DNA from: Halicephalobus mephisto
Lineage: Eukaryota; Nematoda; Chromadorea; Rhabditida; Panagrolaimidae
Direction of reading: 5' to 3'
DNA: 64,000 nucleotides
Assembly (NCBI GenBank): GCA_009193035.1
Contig: SWDT01000001.1
Coordinates: forward strand, 1,860,001 to 1,924,000
In this document: positions 24,384 through 37,500 of the stretch, in pieces
Numbering within the stretch: position 1 is the stretch's first letter
How the letters are laid out: each line of letters begins with the position of its first letter
Notes under the pieces: model-generated
Seen by the model: the letters and a program-made list of their open reading frames with translations, nothing else
What the model was told of the DNA's origin: nothing
The model's database searches: none
Made by a program: the position numbers and the translations under genes

Positions 24384-25968
24384 TTTCACTTTATTAGAAG
24401 AAAAGGGAAAATCGCATTACTTTCCAATAGTCAAACCTTGGGATCAAGAAGTGGGATGAGCATCATTGATTGCATAATTTTTGTCAGACGCAGATGATCA
24501 GGAGCAATAAATCTTGTCCCCATCTATATCCTGATGGAACGAACGGGTTTCCAAAAGACCAATTAAGCCTATTCTCCTTTACTTCATCAAATGATATCAA
24601 CTTTCTGAGCCACCAAAGATTTTAGTTCTGCAGTTTTTGTGAATTTTACTTTTATAAGTTTTCAACACATCTTTTAAAGTCAATGTCCTAGATCCGTTCA
24701 CCTAATCCAATATAACAGGTTCTTTTAAAAGTTGCAGGAAGCCAGTTTCGCGTTATGTGGAAGAAAATGAAGATTGATGGCTCAATCTTTGCTGTCAACG
24801 TTTTAAGCAAGTTACGTATAAAACATTAGGTACCATTTTGATACAGTCTGATAAAAACAAAAAGGAGATTTTTAATCAGTATTCAGTTTAATTACATAGG
24901 TATACTGTGGAACGCAAAATGAACTTTCATCATAAAATCTCCGACAACTATTAAGCATTCATTTGGTCTTGTAAGTAGAAATTCGCCTTAATGTTAATTT
25001 AAAAAAATGAAGTCTAATGCAAAAAGTTTACAAATAAGATTCTTTCTTATATTTCTTATCGAGTTTGTAAATACTTCTACACAGTGAGAAGTTAAAATTC
25101 CACATAGCAGGAAAACTGACTTTTAAAGATATTAAAGAAAAGATAAACTAGGAATTAAATCAAAATTATTCTAAATATTTTTTAAGTTATTATCAACAGG
25201 ATAACCAATGTACAATTTACTTGCTTAATTGTGTAAGAAAATAAACAATATACAAACTGATTCAAATATATCTGCAGCGACATTTCCTTTCTGACAAGAA
25301 TAATCAAGATGAAAGAATTCGTCGGTTTTATTTCTATCTTGTTCCACTGGTGTCAAGGAATAAAGTGATATTGACATTCATCCAAAACTTCAGAAATGAC
25401 CGAGAAGCCATCGAATCGCAACACATAACTCTGAAAATAGATGCTATATTAAACAATCAGAGAATGGCGATCAAGAATATAAGAAAAAGTACAACATACT
25501 TTACAAAACGGCATCTTAGCCATTTCGGAAGTCATGTAGTCATCGGGATCACACTATTCGTCATCTTCATATTCCTCCAAGTCTTAATTTTCATGTTTCA
25601 TATAAGGGACGAGTTCTTCTTCCATAAATATTTCAATATTTCTGAAAAAAAATTAGGAATTAAAAAATTATTTAATTCGCCAATTTCAAAATATTATTAG
25701 TGTCAAGTTCATTGATGTAAGTGGCAATGATCTCCTGGAGGTTAGAGTAGAATTTCCTTCTCAGATATCACGATGTCATCAGTAACATAATGAAGCCAAC
25801 TGAAAAGCTAAACATCATTATAAATTTGAAGAATAAAAACACACCAGCTTAATTCAAAAATAAATTGAATTCTAACGAAAGATCTCCATTTCTCAATTAA
25901 TATTCCTTGTACTTTTGTACCAATTTATTCATTTTTCAAATATATCAAACGCTATATGAGGGTTTTAT
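24384..25968. other. AT-rich intergenic region
   Basis: Holds the promoter of the secreted gene (just above 24383) and the weak ORF at 25350-25700. Nothing else recognised. Confidence 0.4.
25350..25700 (+). CDS. Hypothetical ORF with one transmembrane helix (weak)
   Basis: A 116-codon open frame without an ATG at its beginning. It contains a strong hydrophobic helix (GITLFVIFIFLQVLIFMFHI) between polar segments. An ATG in another frame at 25310 begins a signal-like peptide (MKEFVGFISILFHWCQG), but the obvious 46-bp intron joining them would create a stop, so no valid model was found. It could be a decayed gene. Confidence 0.2.
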   Translation: MSRNKVILTFIQNFRNDREAIESQHITLKIDAILNNQRMAIKNIRKSTTYFTKRHLSHFGSHVVIGITLFVIFIFLQVLIFMFHIRDEFFFHKYFNISEKKLGIKKLFNSPISKYY

Positions 25969-27511
25969 CTACAAACTCATTTTTTCTATTGTGTCTTCAA
26001 TTATTGTGTTTGCTGGTTCGATAATGTGCATAGGCGATTCGTGAGGCAAGGCATTTCTTCTAGGAAAGAATGTGTGACTGACTCCATACGGCGTCAGATT
26101 AGGCAATCTGCTCGTGTAAATATTCGCTAATCTGCTCAACCTACTGTAGAAGTAGGTCATTGTGTGGAAAGTCCTGAACATGGACCCGAATTGTGAGTTC
26201 AACAGTCCTTTGACCTGTCTCCGGAGGTGTTTTCTTTCTTTTACCCAATCTTCGATGATACTCCGAGATTCGGAATCGACATCGGCGTATTTCTGATAAG
26301 TCTCGATGAGTTGTGTGAGGGTTTCCATCCAGAGAATACTGTGTCGGAAATAATCTTCGTTCTGAACTCTGATTTCCCGTGCTAGTTCCGGAACAATGGC
26401 TGCAGTGTGCCATCCTAGTTTCAGCATCGGGTCAGCCAAATCACTGAAGATGTGATCCCCGAAATACAGTACCCCGGAGTTCTTGAATTCTGCTTTCCGT
26501 GAAAATTCCGCCATGTTACCCTAAATTGATTTAGATTACTCTAATAAATCCAAAAACACTCACTCCAGAATAGATTGTGTTCGGCTGTAGCCAGGAAACT
26601 TTCTCAAAAGACAATCCGTCATTGGACTCATTGTAAAGTCTAAAAGGAGAATTGCCGTTGAAGAATACTGGTTTTCTAGCTGAGACTATGATATACTTGA
26701 AGTAAGACCTCCAATTATCTCCTAGCATAAATCTCATTCCGGCATTCATGAAGGTGAAGGGGCTATTAGTTATCACGAAAAGTTCCTTCCCCTCCCTGTG
26801 GAGCATTTCCAGATACTCCCCAAGTCCCTCGTTCTTGTGGACGTAGTAATCCAGATTCTCAGTGACATGGGAATACATCTCGCCAGTAACATGAACTCGT
26901 CTGACACACTCAGCCACATCTTCATAAAGACAAACCGGATCAAAGGCAACTTTATTGATGTCAAAATAATTGACTACGTTGGAGAGTAATCCTGCCCAAG
27001 GTAAACTAAACAAGTCAATGAGTTGTGGGAGAGATTTCCCCTTATTATCGGGGATGGAATAATCTCCATAAATTTCCAAAACCTCTTCAGGGTCGAGTTT
27101 TCGTCGACCGCGGTAAACGGTTCCCTTTTGGATTTGGTTGAAGGCATCTACTTTCAGAAGACAGCAATGTTGGATGTCATAATGGAGTCCTCTAATAGCG
27201 AAACTCAAATCAGCAGGGATACTCAGTAAGGCTTCCGGATACTTAAGATCTCGGACCATTCTGTTCATTATCAAGTTGTAGACCAATTCGTTCAAGTTCT
27301 TCGTGTAGACAGCCAAGGTGTAGTCATAATCGAATCCATAGACTCCAATTTTCCTCAAGTCCAATTCGTTGTTAGCAAATACAGCTCTAGGATTTACTCT
27401 AGTCGAAAAGTGAAGATTAAAATTCCTCTCTTTGGCCTTATTGTGGGCTTCTTTCAACCTCGCGGCTATCAGTCCTCCCGAATACTGATACACAGCACGC
27501 GTGACCCGCAT
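25969..27511 (-). CDS. 5'-nucleotidase domain-containing HAD protein (NT5DC2/3 type)
   Basis: Two exons (27511-26564 and 26520-25969) encode 499 aa. HAD motif I is YGFDYDYTLAVY (about residues 57-68, DxDxT), motif II FVITNSPFTFMNAG, and the late acidic motif YFGDHIFSDL. These fit the cN-II-like NT5DC group, whose catalytic role is poorly known. A TTCTGTATTTAG acceptor sits one base before the ATG, consistent with spliced-leader addition. The N-terminus (TRAVYQYSGGLIAARLKEAH) is amphipathic and may be a mitochondrial presequence. Confidence 0.9.
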
Positions 27512-27688
27512 ACTAAATACAGAAATATTCTGATTTTCAAAATTAAAAGTATTTAGGATAAATAACCATAAAATACCGTGTTATTATGAGAATGATTTTT
27601 ATTTAATTTACCCGTTAAAAATAAATACCCAAATAAATATGAAAACCGGGATAACGAAAAATAAACATAAACTATTTTTAGTGTTATT

Positions 27689-29913
27689 TTAGTCTTCAGA
27701 TTCGGTCAAGTATTCCTCACTTGATGATTCGTATCCTTCAGGACGAGGAGGGGCAGGAGGATACCAATGGGAAGGTAACTTTTGAGTTTTTTCTTGACCG
27801 ACACTGAAACGGATAATACATCCATTAAGATCACGAGTTACACCTTCGTTGTGACGTAGTTCACTTGCGACTAGGGAATTGGAATGTTCAATAGCTGTCA
27901 TATGCTCTTGTTTGCGATAAGTTTCTTTATCTTGCAAGTCACTAGGATTAACTCGGTTCAATTCTGCTTGTACATCATCACTGGATGCCGTATCTTTAAA
28001 GAAAAGTAGATTGTATTTCTTATGGATCTCTGAACTTTTTGAATTAATTTCCGGATTCTCGTTATCTTTATTCTTCAGGGAATCATAGCCATCAGAGTGA
28101 CGAAGAACGTCATCAGAAACTCTAGAAGAGAAATCATTCTTCGTAACATTTTGAATATCTCCTTTATTTCGTTCATCTCCAGTCTTCGGGTTTCTATTTC
28201 GATGAAAGTCTTGACCACTATTATCCAATTCATCAGAATTACGGAAACCAGTATGTCTTGGAGGAGTATTGTGAGAAGTATTTGGATTAGAAAACAATTT
28301 GGAACTAGATTGGTCAGTATATCTGTCCTTAATGATCTTATTTTGTTTCTGGGTTCCTTCTTTACGAATTACATCATTCCCTTCGCAAACCGTTTGTTCT
28401 GTGGTACTCTTACAGCGGAAATTTTTACTTTCATACAAAGTAAGGGGATCTTTTGGTTCACGAGAATAAACCATAGTAGGTCCAGTTTGGGGTTTACTTG
28501 AAGATTGAACCAAGTTTTTAGCATCGTTTTCCACATCTTGATTACCATATCTTTCGTCACCGCCGTCAAATTTCTTGTAGTCAAGAGTATTCTGGTGATC
28601 AAGATCAAATTTCAGTGTAGGATTATTGACATCCATAAAAATAGACTGTGAACCTTGCTCATCGGCGAATTCATCATCACCTATTTTCTTCCGTATGTTC
28701 TTATGACTTATATTTCTTCTTTGACTACCTTCTTTCTTGGTATTACTTTTCTTGAAATTCTTTTCAAAACTATCCATACGAGTAGAGTTGTGATGATTAA
28801 AAGGAGCACGAGTAGTTTGTTGACTTTGATTGTTATTAAATTGAGCAATCCGATCTTTTCTGTGAAATATGGAAAAGAGACTGTTTGCAGAAGGTTTCAT
28901 CTCGGTGAAGATTTCGTTCTGACCCTCCAAATTAGAATGCTGGAAAACAGAATGTTTAGAATTTCTGTAGATCACGGGAGTTCCGTTAGTGTTGGTACGA
29001 GGGACACGGTCATTCTTGATTCCTTCGGGTTTAAAGTCACTATCTTCGTCAGTAGATGGAGTTTCACTAAGAGGGGAATTAATATCCCGAACAATAGTAC
29101 TCGCAGGATGCTTAACATGTGGGCTAGGGATTTTCTCAAGCTGAAAGATAATATGAAATATCAAAAAAATCTAGACATCTGTATTTGAAAAGAGATAACT
29201 TGCCATAGATTTGATGGAGAAACACTCTTGTTTGTATTCTACAAGCAAAGAAACTCTATCTCCAACAGCAAAGTTTCCCAGAAGACGATCACGGAAGCGA
29301 CCGAATGGAATACGACCCAAGTGTGGATGGAAGACGTCGTCAAGTTGAAGGATTCCAGCTATTTTGATCATCACGGTGTCATTCTTAACTTTGGTAACAT
29401 CAAGAGGAGTAATAGCAGAAGTATTTCTCATAGTTAATGATTCCGTATCGAGGAAACCAGCTACCCATTGTCCCAACATGACTTGATCGACCTTGTAAAG
29501 CTTATTAGAAACATATACACATCCATCATCTTTCTCCACCTGAACAACAGGTCCATTCCCGTAAATCAGCATGATTAATCTCTTAAAGAAAGAAAGATCA
29601 CCACACTAAAATTAAAACAAATATCGAACATACTCTAAATTCTCCTTAGAAGTTTCGTATTTCCTTCACGGATAATCCCATGAAGTTGATTCTCCATATA
29701 TCTTATACCCGTAGTAGAGAACTTCCCAGAACTTGGACTCTGATGTAGAATACACCTAAAAACAGAAATAAATAATCTGAAACGAATATTGTTAAAACTG
29801 AAAAAGAAAACTAGTGAGAACAAATAAACGGGCCGGGAAAATCTGGTCCTTACACGAAAAAACTGCAAATTATACGAGCCCGTTGGAAGGTCGGACGTCG
29901 TGTTCACCTTCAT
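27689..29913 (-). CDS. Long disordered polar protein with a folded N-terminal region; unknown
   Basis: The main exons are ~29572-29204 and 29140-27689, joined in phase 0 by a 63-bp intron with a GC donor (ATG|GCAAGT) and a TCTTTCAG acceptor. The first ~125 residues look folded (MLIYGNGPVVQVEKDDGCVY; TVMIKIAGILQLDDVFHPHL; GDRVSLLVEYKQECF), with beta-rich, OB- or Tudor-like spacing that I cannot assign. About 480 residues of Asn/Ser/Lys/Asp-rich, low-complexity sequence follow, ending SSSEEYLTESED. Two upstream mini-exons (29913-29854 and around 29757-29710) splice in frame and would move the start to MKVNTTSDLPTGSYNLQFFR; otherwise the start is 29572. The composition resembles germ-granule or nuclear scaffold proteins, but that is only an impression. 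Confidence 0.65.
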
Positions 29914-29948
29914 TTTATCTGAAGTTGTGATTTTGCTTCGAGTACATC
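29914..29948. promoter_or_regulatory. Very short divergent spacer (possible bidirectional promoter)
   Basis: If the minus-strand gene starts at 29913, only 35 bp separate its ATG from that of the TRAP-delta gene at 29949, so both would share promoter sequence. If the minus gene instead starts at 29572, the spacer is 376 bp. Confidence 0.35.
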
Positions 29949-30547
29949 ATGTTGAGGTCTTTCCTCTTGGTAATCGCCGGGTTGTCCGTTGTCTCTGCCT
30001 TCTCCTGTGGAAGTCCCAAGTGGTCTAGCAGCGGTTATTCCACTACAGATGGATTCTTCCACTTCGACACCACTTACATCACTGAGTTTAGCTTGCAGTG
30101 TGACAGCCCAATCAAGGTATATTTGCTTCTGGTAATCATTTTTACTCGATACTCGTGGGTTTTAGGACGCCCGCTTCTACGCCGTTGTCGGAGGCCGTGG
30201 TTACCAAGTCGCTCAGTCCGTAGAAACTTCGAAATTCCAAGTTTCTTGGCAATTGCCCCATGCCGAATCTGGAGCTCAAGACTTTAGCATCGACATTTAT
30301 GACGACGAACAATATGCTGCCCGTGAAAGTGCCCTTCGTAACGGCGATGTCAGCTCCGTCAAGCCGTTGTTCACGATCACTCAACATCACGATGTGAGTT
30401 TAATGCTTCCACAGCTTGATATATTAACTTTCTTTTTAGGGACTGACCTATCCTCGTACATACTATATCGAGACCGTCGCAACTCTCTTGGCCTTTGCTC
30501 TTCTCCATTACGCTCACTGGTGCAAGAACCAGATCAAGGACTCTTAA
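29949..30547 (+). CDS. trap-4: Translocon-associated protein subunit delta (TRAP-delta, SSR4)
   Basis: Three exons with short introns. A signal peptide ([20 protein letters not shown]) leads into a lumenal domain ([46 protein letters not shown]) and a C-terminal membrane anchor ([20 protein letters not shown]) with a short cytosolic tail KNQIKDS. This is the standard TRAP-delta layout: an ER-membrane subunit that assists protein translocation at Sec61. It is followed after 215 bp by the FAM210-like gene and then NitFhit, which suggests an operon. Confidence 0.93.
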
Positions 30548-30761
30548 GCTGATGGATGTTTGGCAGTAATTGTGGTTTATTTATTCTGTTATTTATCGGA
30601 AATTCTTCGATAATTTTACAAAGTTTTTATAACTTCCAGGATTAAAATTTAGTAACTAAAATAAAGGGTAAACTGGTAGACTGTTGTCGGTTTTGAGTCG
30701 TTAGATCTCAGGGCGAATACTTTTAGCCTTGTGTTCATATATCATTTCTTTTTCCTTAGTG

Positions 30762-31559
30762 ATGACACTGCGACAATGTTTGAGGGTTTGTTGTGCTCAT
30801 CGAGCAAATCTTACTGCCCCCTTGTCATCTAGTTCGCTTCGTTTTCTGCAATATAAACCGACGGTGCAGTACTCTGTTAGATTACTCTCGACTGCATCTG
30901 GAAATGACCCATCACATGAACCTAAGGTAATCCAGGTTAATTTTTATCCATTTCTTTTTATTCTTCCAGCGAGGGCGATTCACCAGGTTCAAGATTGCGA
31001 TGAGCCAAGAGGAGAAGGCAAGGAAGAAGAAGGAGATTGAGATTCTTCGTGCTGAGCAGGCTCCAGAAGGGTTGTTTGCAAAGTGCAAGTTCTATTTTAA
31101 ACGTTACTGGTACATTGCCGTCCCTGTACACTGTGTTTGTTCGCTTCTATGGTTCTCCACTGCTTACATCGTGGTCAAGAGCGGTATTGACATTATTGCC
31201 TTGCTTCAGATGCTCCATATTCCGGAATCTTTGATTGAGAAGGTGAAAAATACTCCACAAAGCGCAGGTGTACTGGTAATCGCATTGATTTTGTACAAGG
31301 TAAGTTATTTGGGTGGATAATATTGTTGGGATATTTGTGTGTTTAGATTGCTACTCCTCTACGTTATGCGACTACTCTCGCTGGCATTCAAGTTACTTTT
31401 TGGACTCTTAGACGTCTTGGAAAGTTGAAGACAGTGAAAGAAGTCGAGTACGGAGTTCGTTCAGGGTACGAGAAGTATCAAAGAGCAATTCATCGGCTGA
31501 ATGAACGGAGATTTGCTAATGTTACTTCAAAACCTTCCAGAAAGAAGTCAAATACATAG
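30762..31559 (+). CDS. FAM210A/B-like mitochondrial inner-membrane protein (DUF1279)
   Basis: Start at 30762, just after a TTTCCTTAG acceptor fit for trans-splicing. An N-terminal basic, Ser-rich presequence (MTLRQCLRVCCAHRANLTAP) precedes the DUF1279 core (FKRYWYIAVPVHCVCSLLWF, STAYIVVKSGIDIIALLQML), a second helix (AGVLVIALILYK) and IATPLRYATTLAGIQVTFWT. The C-terminus is basic. FAM210 proteins sit in mitochondria and influence mitochondrial translation and muscle/bone physiology in vertebrates. About 220 aa. Confidence 0.88.
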
Positions 31560-31704
31560 GTTTTAGGGGAGATCTCTAAGTACATATTTAATATCTCGAT
31601 TAGACCATGGCAGTAAAAGTGTTTTTATATGCGGTTATCATCAGATGGGATTTCCCTGAGATATTTGATTGTTGATGCTTGACTATGTGCTTTTGTTTAG
31701 GTAG

Positions 31705-33089
31705 ATGTTGGGATTAAGTCACAAAATTTCCCAAAGGATGCTCAGCACGGAGATCATGCGAAAGAGCTTGATTGCGGTCGTTCAGTTAACTTGTACCCAT
31801 GATAAGGAACAAAACTTTGCAAAATGTAAAGATATGGTAGCGAGAGCCAAGGAACTTGGATGCAAGATGATTTTCTTCCCAGAATGTACAGATTACATTG
31901 GAAGAAATCGTCAAGAAGCTTTGGACCTGGCTCAAGATGCTGAAGGACCAACAATCAAAGCCTTTTCTGAACTCGCTAAAGAACATGGAATCTGGATCTC
32001 TGTTGGGGGATTCCACAACAAACGAGATCCTTCTAAGCATCCTTTCAACACCCACTTGATTCTGAATTCCGATGGCTTAATAACTCAGAAGTACGATAAA
32101 CTTCATCAATTTAACTTGGATATCCCCGGAACCCGTCTTTTGGAGAGAGAATTTTCCACAGCTGGAGAGGAAGCAGTTCAACCCGTCACCACTCCTGTTG
32201 GAAAAGTTGGAATGAACATTTGCTACGATGTTAGATTTCCGGAAATGGGAACTTTCTATCGTTGGCGAGGAGCTCATATTCTTGCTTATCCGTCTGCTTT
32301 CACTGTCCCTACTGGAAGTCTCCATTGGGAGGTCCTTCTAAGGTCGAGAGCCATTGAGAACCAATGTTATGTTGTTGCTGCTGCTCAATTTGGAGTTCAC
32401 AACCCGAACAGAAGTTCCTATGGTCATGCCATGGTTGTGGACCCTAATGGAGCCGTTATCGCTCAGTGTTCGGACAAGGAAGGGATGATTGTTGCTAATA
32501 TCGATTTGGATTATCTCGATCTGGTTAGATCACGTTTGAATATGCTTGGTGATCGTCGAGGGGATCTCTATGCCGTTCATTTCAAGGAGAAACTCCCAAT
32601 CGAGACGCCCCAGAAACTGGGTCCTTTGACAATCGAACCTGATGTCATTTTTTACGAAACAAGGAATAGCTATGCTATTGTGAACTTGAAGCCAGTCACT
32701 GATGGACGTAAGATTATCAACTATTAAATTGTTTTTATCTTGACTTTCTAGATGTATTGGTTGTCCCGAAGAGAGTCACTCAATATTACAAAGATCTCTC
32801 TGTGGAAGAAGTCTCGGACTTGATGACAACAGTCCAAACGGTCCAGAAGATGCTTGTGGAACATCACAAAGTAACAGATTGTACAATTTCTATCCAAGAC
32901 GGTCCATTAGCTGGTCAGACTATCCCTCATGTCCACGTTCATGTCGTTCCTCGTAGACCAGGAGACTTCAAAGACGATGATATCTATCGAGAAATGGAAG
33001 ATAAGACCGATAGTCGTCAACCTCGTTCAAAGACGGAAATGGCTGATGAAGCTGCTGTTTATAGAAAAACCTTATATCCAACACAGTGA
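31705..33089 (+). CDS. nft-1: NitFhit: nitrilase-FHIT fusion protein
   Basis: Exon 31705-32707 and exon 32752-33089 are joined within codon DG|H to give 446 aa. The N-terminal half is a nitrilase-superfamily amidase with Glu (FFPECTDYIG), Lys (KYDKLHQFN) and Cys (NICYDVRFPEM) catalytic positions intact. From about residue 305 it is a FHIT dinucleoside triphosphate hydrolase (FYETRNSYAIVNLKPVTDGH; QDGPLAGQTIPHVHVHVVPR) with the histidine triad HVHVHV. Flies and nematodes fuse these two proteins, which are separate in mammals (the NitFhit 'Rosetta stone' pair). It lies 145 bp after the FAM210-like gene on the same strand. Confidence 0.96.
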
Positions 33090-34500
33090 TTAATAGGATA
33101 TGTGATTGTTACTGTGAGATTAGTATATTGCGGGATAATATTATATTAAGTGAAACGAGGTAAGAGGAGCACATCCAATTTTGAGTTACGAAAAGTTTTT
33201 AAAATCTGCGTCATTAGGGATAAATAAGCGTTAATTAAAATTAAGAGTTTAAGCATATTTACGGGAACGTAAAAGCAGCGGAATTGATGTGTCTATGACA
33301 ATGATGGCAACCAAATAGAAGTAGCATTGGGAATGGGATGAATTGGGATTGAAAGGTTGTTGTTAGATCAGAAACTGATTTCAGCAGAAATTGTCTTGTT
33401 TACTTCTATGTAGAAGCATTGGACACGATAGACTAACAACTTTCGTAACCAAATGAGACTGAATTCATTAACAAATTGAGTATCTAAAATTAATAAAACC
33501 TGACAAGTGGTGACCACTGTATTCATAACAATGACTCAAAGATCTCGTTTTGATGCCATTGTATAAACCAAAAGGGAGAGTAATTCCTACAATACTCCTG
33601 TCGTTCTTATTGCTTCGACATCTGGCTTCATCGAACAACCTCTAGAGGATTTTGATTACGATCAGAATTGTTAATTTTTGAAAATCTTCGACTTTTCAAA
33701 AGCATTAGTTCAGTTAGAGTTCGATTTTCCCAATTTTTGAATTCGAAATAGATTCAAAATCCGATTTTAAAATTTAAAATCAACACCCCTGATTATGATC
33801 TGCAAAATCAAATCATCTTGACATAGATATGACTTGCAAATGGATTCCGTGTTATAATTAAGTGATGCTAGATCCACCACATTCAGTCTCTGGTCCTCTT
33901 TCGACATCATTATTTACAAGGATTCCAACAACAGGATACAAGATGGACAGTACTGTAATCACAAGGAATCACATTCCAGAATAGTCATGTTCATTTCCTT
34001 TTTATGGGAACCAGAAGGTCCGGTTGCAGAGGAAATTAGAACAATCTGAATATGATGGTTCATTTGCTTCTTTATTCCAACCGCTGTTGAATTGGGGGAA
34101 ATATAAACTGTATTATTCCTATTTCGAAATATCCATCAAAACAATTATCATAACACTAAAAAGTAATGTTTTCATATATCAAAGTGAATTTCTCTGTATA
34201 TAGGAATATTAAACAGACTTTTCTGGAGGGTGCTATTACAGTTTTTATATTAAAACAGGTAAAATAAGAACAGCTGTTGGTTCAAAACCTTTGGGAGAAA
34301 AACAAACTGCGCAGTTTGTCCCAGCGCGAGTGAGGTTTTCCATTTATTTTAAAGTGTTCACTGGTCTGAGTCACAGTGTGATCACGTAAATAACTGCTCT
34401 AGTCTTTCATTATTGGTTCTGTTTTCATTGAAAATTATCAGTAACGAGAGCCTACAATTAGTGATTGATTTTTTCTTGCAGATTTGGAAATTGAACCAGT
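33090..34500. other. Intergenic between nft-1 and the RabGAP gene
   Basis: No ORF or repeat that I can support. AT-rich, with the RabGAP promoter at the right end. Confidence 0.4.
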
Positions 34501-37500
34501 ATGGTGTGGACAAGACCCGAACCACTGTTAGTGAGTCAACCGTTCTGGTAAGCTAACAAATCGATCGATACGATCTGAATTGATCCGTTATAGGGTGAAC
34601 GAATGTCAGAATCTCTATTTCCTGCTTCAAAGAAGAAAGGGTCATGGAACAAAGGGGATTGGATCATTATTTGTAGCTACATTGGATTCCGTTTTCGACA
34701 CTCGACCAGCTCCTTTTCGGATACTCTATCATCACGAGGCCGAGGACGTTCATGTTTCCTTTGGTAGGGATTCCATTAGCAAAAAAGTTCATATATAAAT
34801 GAGTTGTGTTTTTTCAGTTGTTGCAATTGCCGTCCATCACGCAGAGATTTTGAAAGATTGGGAATGGATCGAGAATCACATCTTGCCTACTCTTGGTTAG
34901 ATTGCTTAGTAATCGTGTTTAATAAATGCCTTGTTTTCCAGGGTCCTTTGATAACGAAGAAGACGTCAGAAGATTTGTTCTAACCAAAATCGAAGGTTTG
35001 TGTAGTCTTGAGGAAGGCGGCTTGGGGGGTGTTAATGTTGATCGAGAACATATATCAAATCACGCTGTTGTCCATAAATTCCACAAGGATTTTGAGCTTC
35101 CTGTTGATGAAAAACTTGTAAACTGTAGGTTTGTGACGCATTAGATAGCTACTTAATTTTATTTCCAGATTACTCATGTACATATTGGAAAGGTAAAATG
35201 CCATGTCAAGGGAAGATTTACTTCTCCGTCAACTTTCTCTGTTTCCATTCCTTTCTTGTGGGAAATCAAACCAAAATTAAACTCCGCTGGACGGATATTA
35301 TTGTAATGGTTCTTTAGTTAGTCATTTTCAAGATTTGTAATTTCAGAAACTTGAAAAAAATATGCCTCTACTCTTTCCCCAGTCGATTACGGTAGTCACT
35401 CGGAACGGATCTTATGATTTTTCAATGTTTATGAATTTCGAAGAGACATACAAACTGGCTTTTCAATTGGCAAATCTGGCAATGAAGCAACTGATCGAGG
35501 AAGAAGGTTTCAGCGAGGATCCTGGTCTCCGAACGAAGCACTTCTATGAGGGTTCCAAAAGGAAAAACAAGAAAAATAATGTCCCATTTGTCAAACGGGA
35601 CCTGGATGCTCGACAACGTAGTGAAGGCTACAGGTTGGTTGCTTTTATTCCAGAAATCTCGTTTTAACTGTGATTATGCTTTTCAAAATAATTGTGGAAC
35701 ATCTTCTCTGATAATATTCAGAGAGTAATCAAATGACAAATAGGATACTGTGTAATTGGCTGTGTAGTAAAGTTTGATCAAATCCTCTCTTTTCGGACCT
35801 GGCTTCATGGTATCGATTATCCACTCAATAACAGCTTCTGTCGTTGGCCCGAAATCTGAAGCATATATTTTGAACAATCTGGATAGCTGGATTGTTTGCT
35901 TTTTACAGTCGACACGGAGAACAGCGTCTGAATCTATTAATTCTTGTGCTTGTTTATGCAATTCATCAAGCACATTTTTCGATGAGTAAGCACGAATCGG
36001 CGAGGTCGACACTATATACATGTTGATTGCGAAAAGAACCAATGGTTCACCATCAGGGATTATGAACTATAATGTAATCGTATTATTTTCGGGATTTGCA
36101 TAAAAGGTCCTTACTGGTCTTCTCTTGTCCTCTTTTCCAAAAGGTTTCCAAAGCATCCTATAGCCTTTTTTGTTGCCTCTGAGAATACCATTGAGGATAG
36201 ACTGCAAAGAATAAAAATGTTCCCCAATCTTGTAGTAGATACTGTAGTGGTAACGTCTTCTTTGCCAGATGGTCTGAGGGATTCCGCACTTGAAGGTAAT
36301 ATGCAGTAATTGCATGTTGTAACAGTTGGTGAAGAAGGCTAATCTCTCTTCAATCGTAGAGTTCTCGAGATCTAGATTTACGGCCTCACGCATTAAGGCA
36401 ATGTAGTGCTTGAAATCGCTGTTGTCTTCCAGTCTGTCGATATATACACACTAAAAGTGTGGCCTTAGTTAAATCGCTAAAGATCACCTTACAGTTCTGT
36501 CTGGAGTCAAGACGTGATCATATATGGGCTCAATTAGTTGTTGCAAAAGGTCATTAAATTCTCCGACATTTCGGGTAAAATCTCCCGTGGGTGGTCTTCC
36601 GCAATTCAATGGACCTGATTCTCCTTCGTCAACTATTTGGTAATACCTAAATTGCCACTATGGTTTTTTTTATGAAAATGTCACTTACATTTCTGGATCA
36701 AAAACGACAGTGCCATCTTTGGACGATTGTTCGTTGAAGTGTTGTTCAATAAGCTCCTGACCGAGTTCAAGAGCTTCACTTCTTTCTAAAAATCATCTTA
36801 TGTTAGTTTCTTTGGGTTGTTCTTACTGATTTTCTTGGTCTTGATGATCCAGGAGATGAAATCTTCGCCTTTGAATGAATTTCGATAGGTTTTTGTCACA
36901 CTAACTCGGTTGTCTTTAATTAAATTAGCCTTCCTCATCATAGAAACCAGTTTGTCATATTCTGTCGGTATCCATTCCTTGTGGTTTTTTTTCATATCTA
37001 ATTCTGAAATTAGGAAAATTAAGTCGTTTTTTATACAATATCCTTACCATTATCGTTATTTGCGTTTTTGTCCGTTTTATTTTTCTGTTGGAGGATTTTT
37101 TGATTGCTTATGGGGAAGTGCGGGGCCATGTCTGGAGCTTCGTTCATTTTTATCAGTTCGACTATGCTTTCGAATTCCTTCTCGTTCTTTGTCTGAAACA
37201 AACGATTAAATGTTTAATGCCCTATATCTAAACTCACCAACTCCAAGAGAGCTTGGTATCCTTCGATATGTCTCTCGTTGAAGAATATATGAGGTGTCGT
37301 AATTTTGCCAGAAACAAACTTCTCAAGTTCTTTTAACGCCTAAAAATTATCAATGACGTGGAATAATTTTTCAATCATCATATTTTGAGGAATCAATAGC
37401 GCACCTAGTGATTTTCCAATCTTGTCTTGTTTACTCTTAAAATGGAGCCAGTTCCGAGCGAGCCAAGGATCAATTTGAAGTCTAACTTACTTCTTTTTCC

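Noticed and set aside
31705..33089. Nitrilase-FHIT fusion as an assembly or annotation fusion
   Set aside because: The fusion is an established feature of fly and nematode NitFhit, and the intron junction is in frame within the FHIT part.
34276..34296. GGTTCAAAACC resembling a Pol III box B
   Set aside because: No matching A box at the right distance and no T-run terminator.
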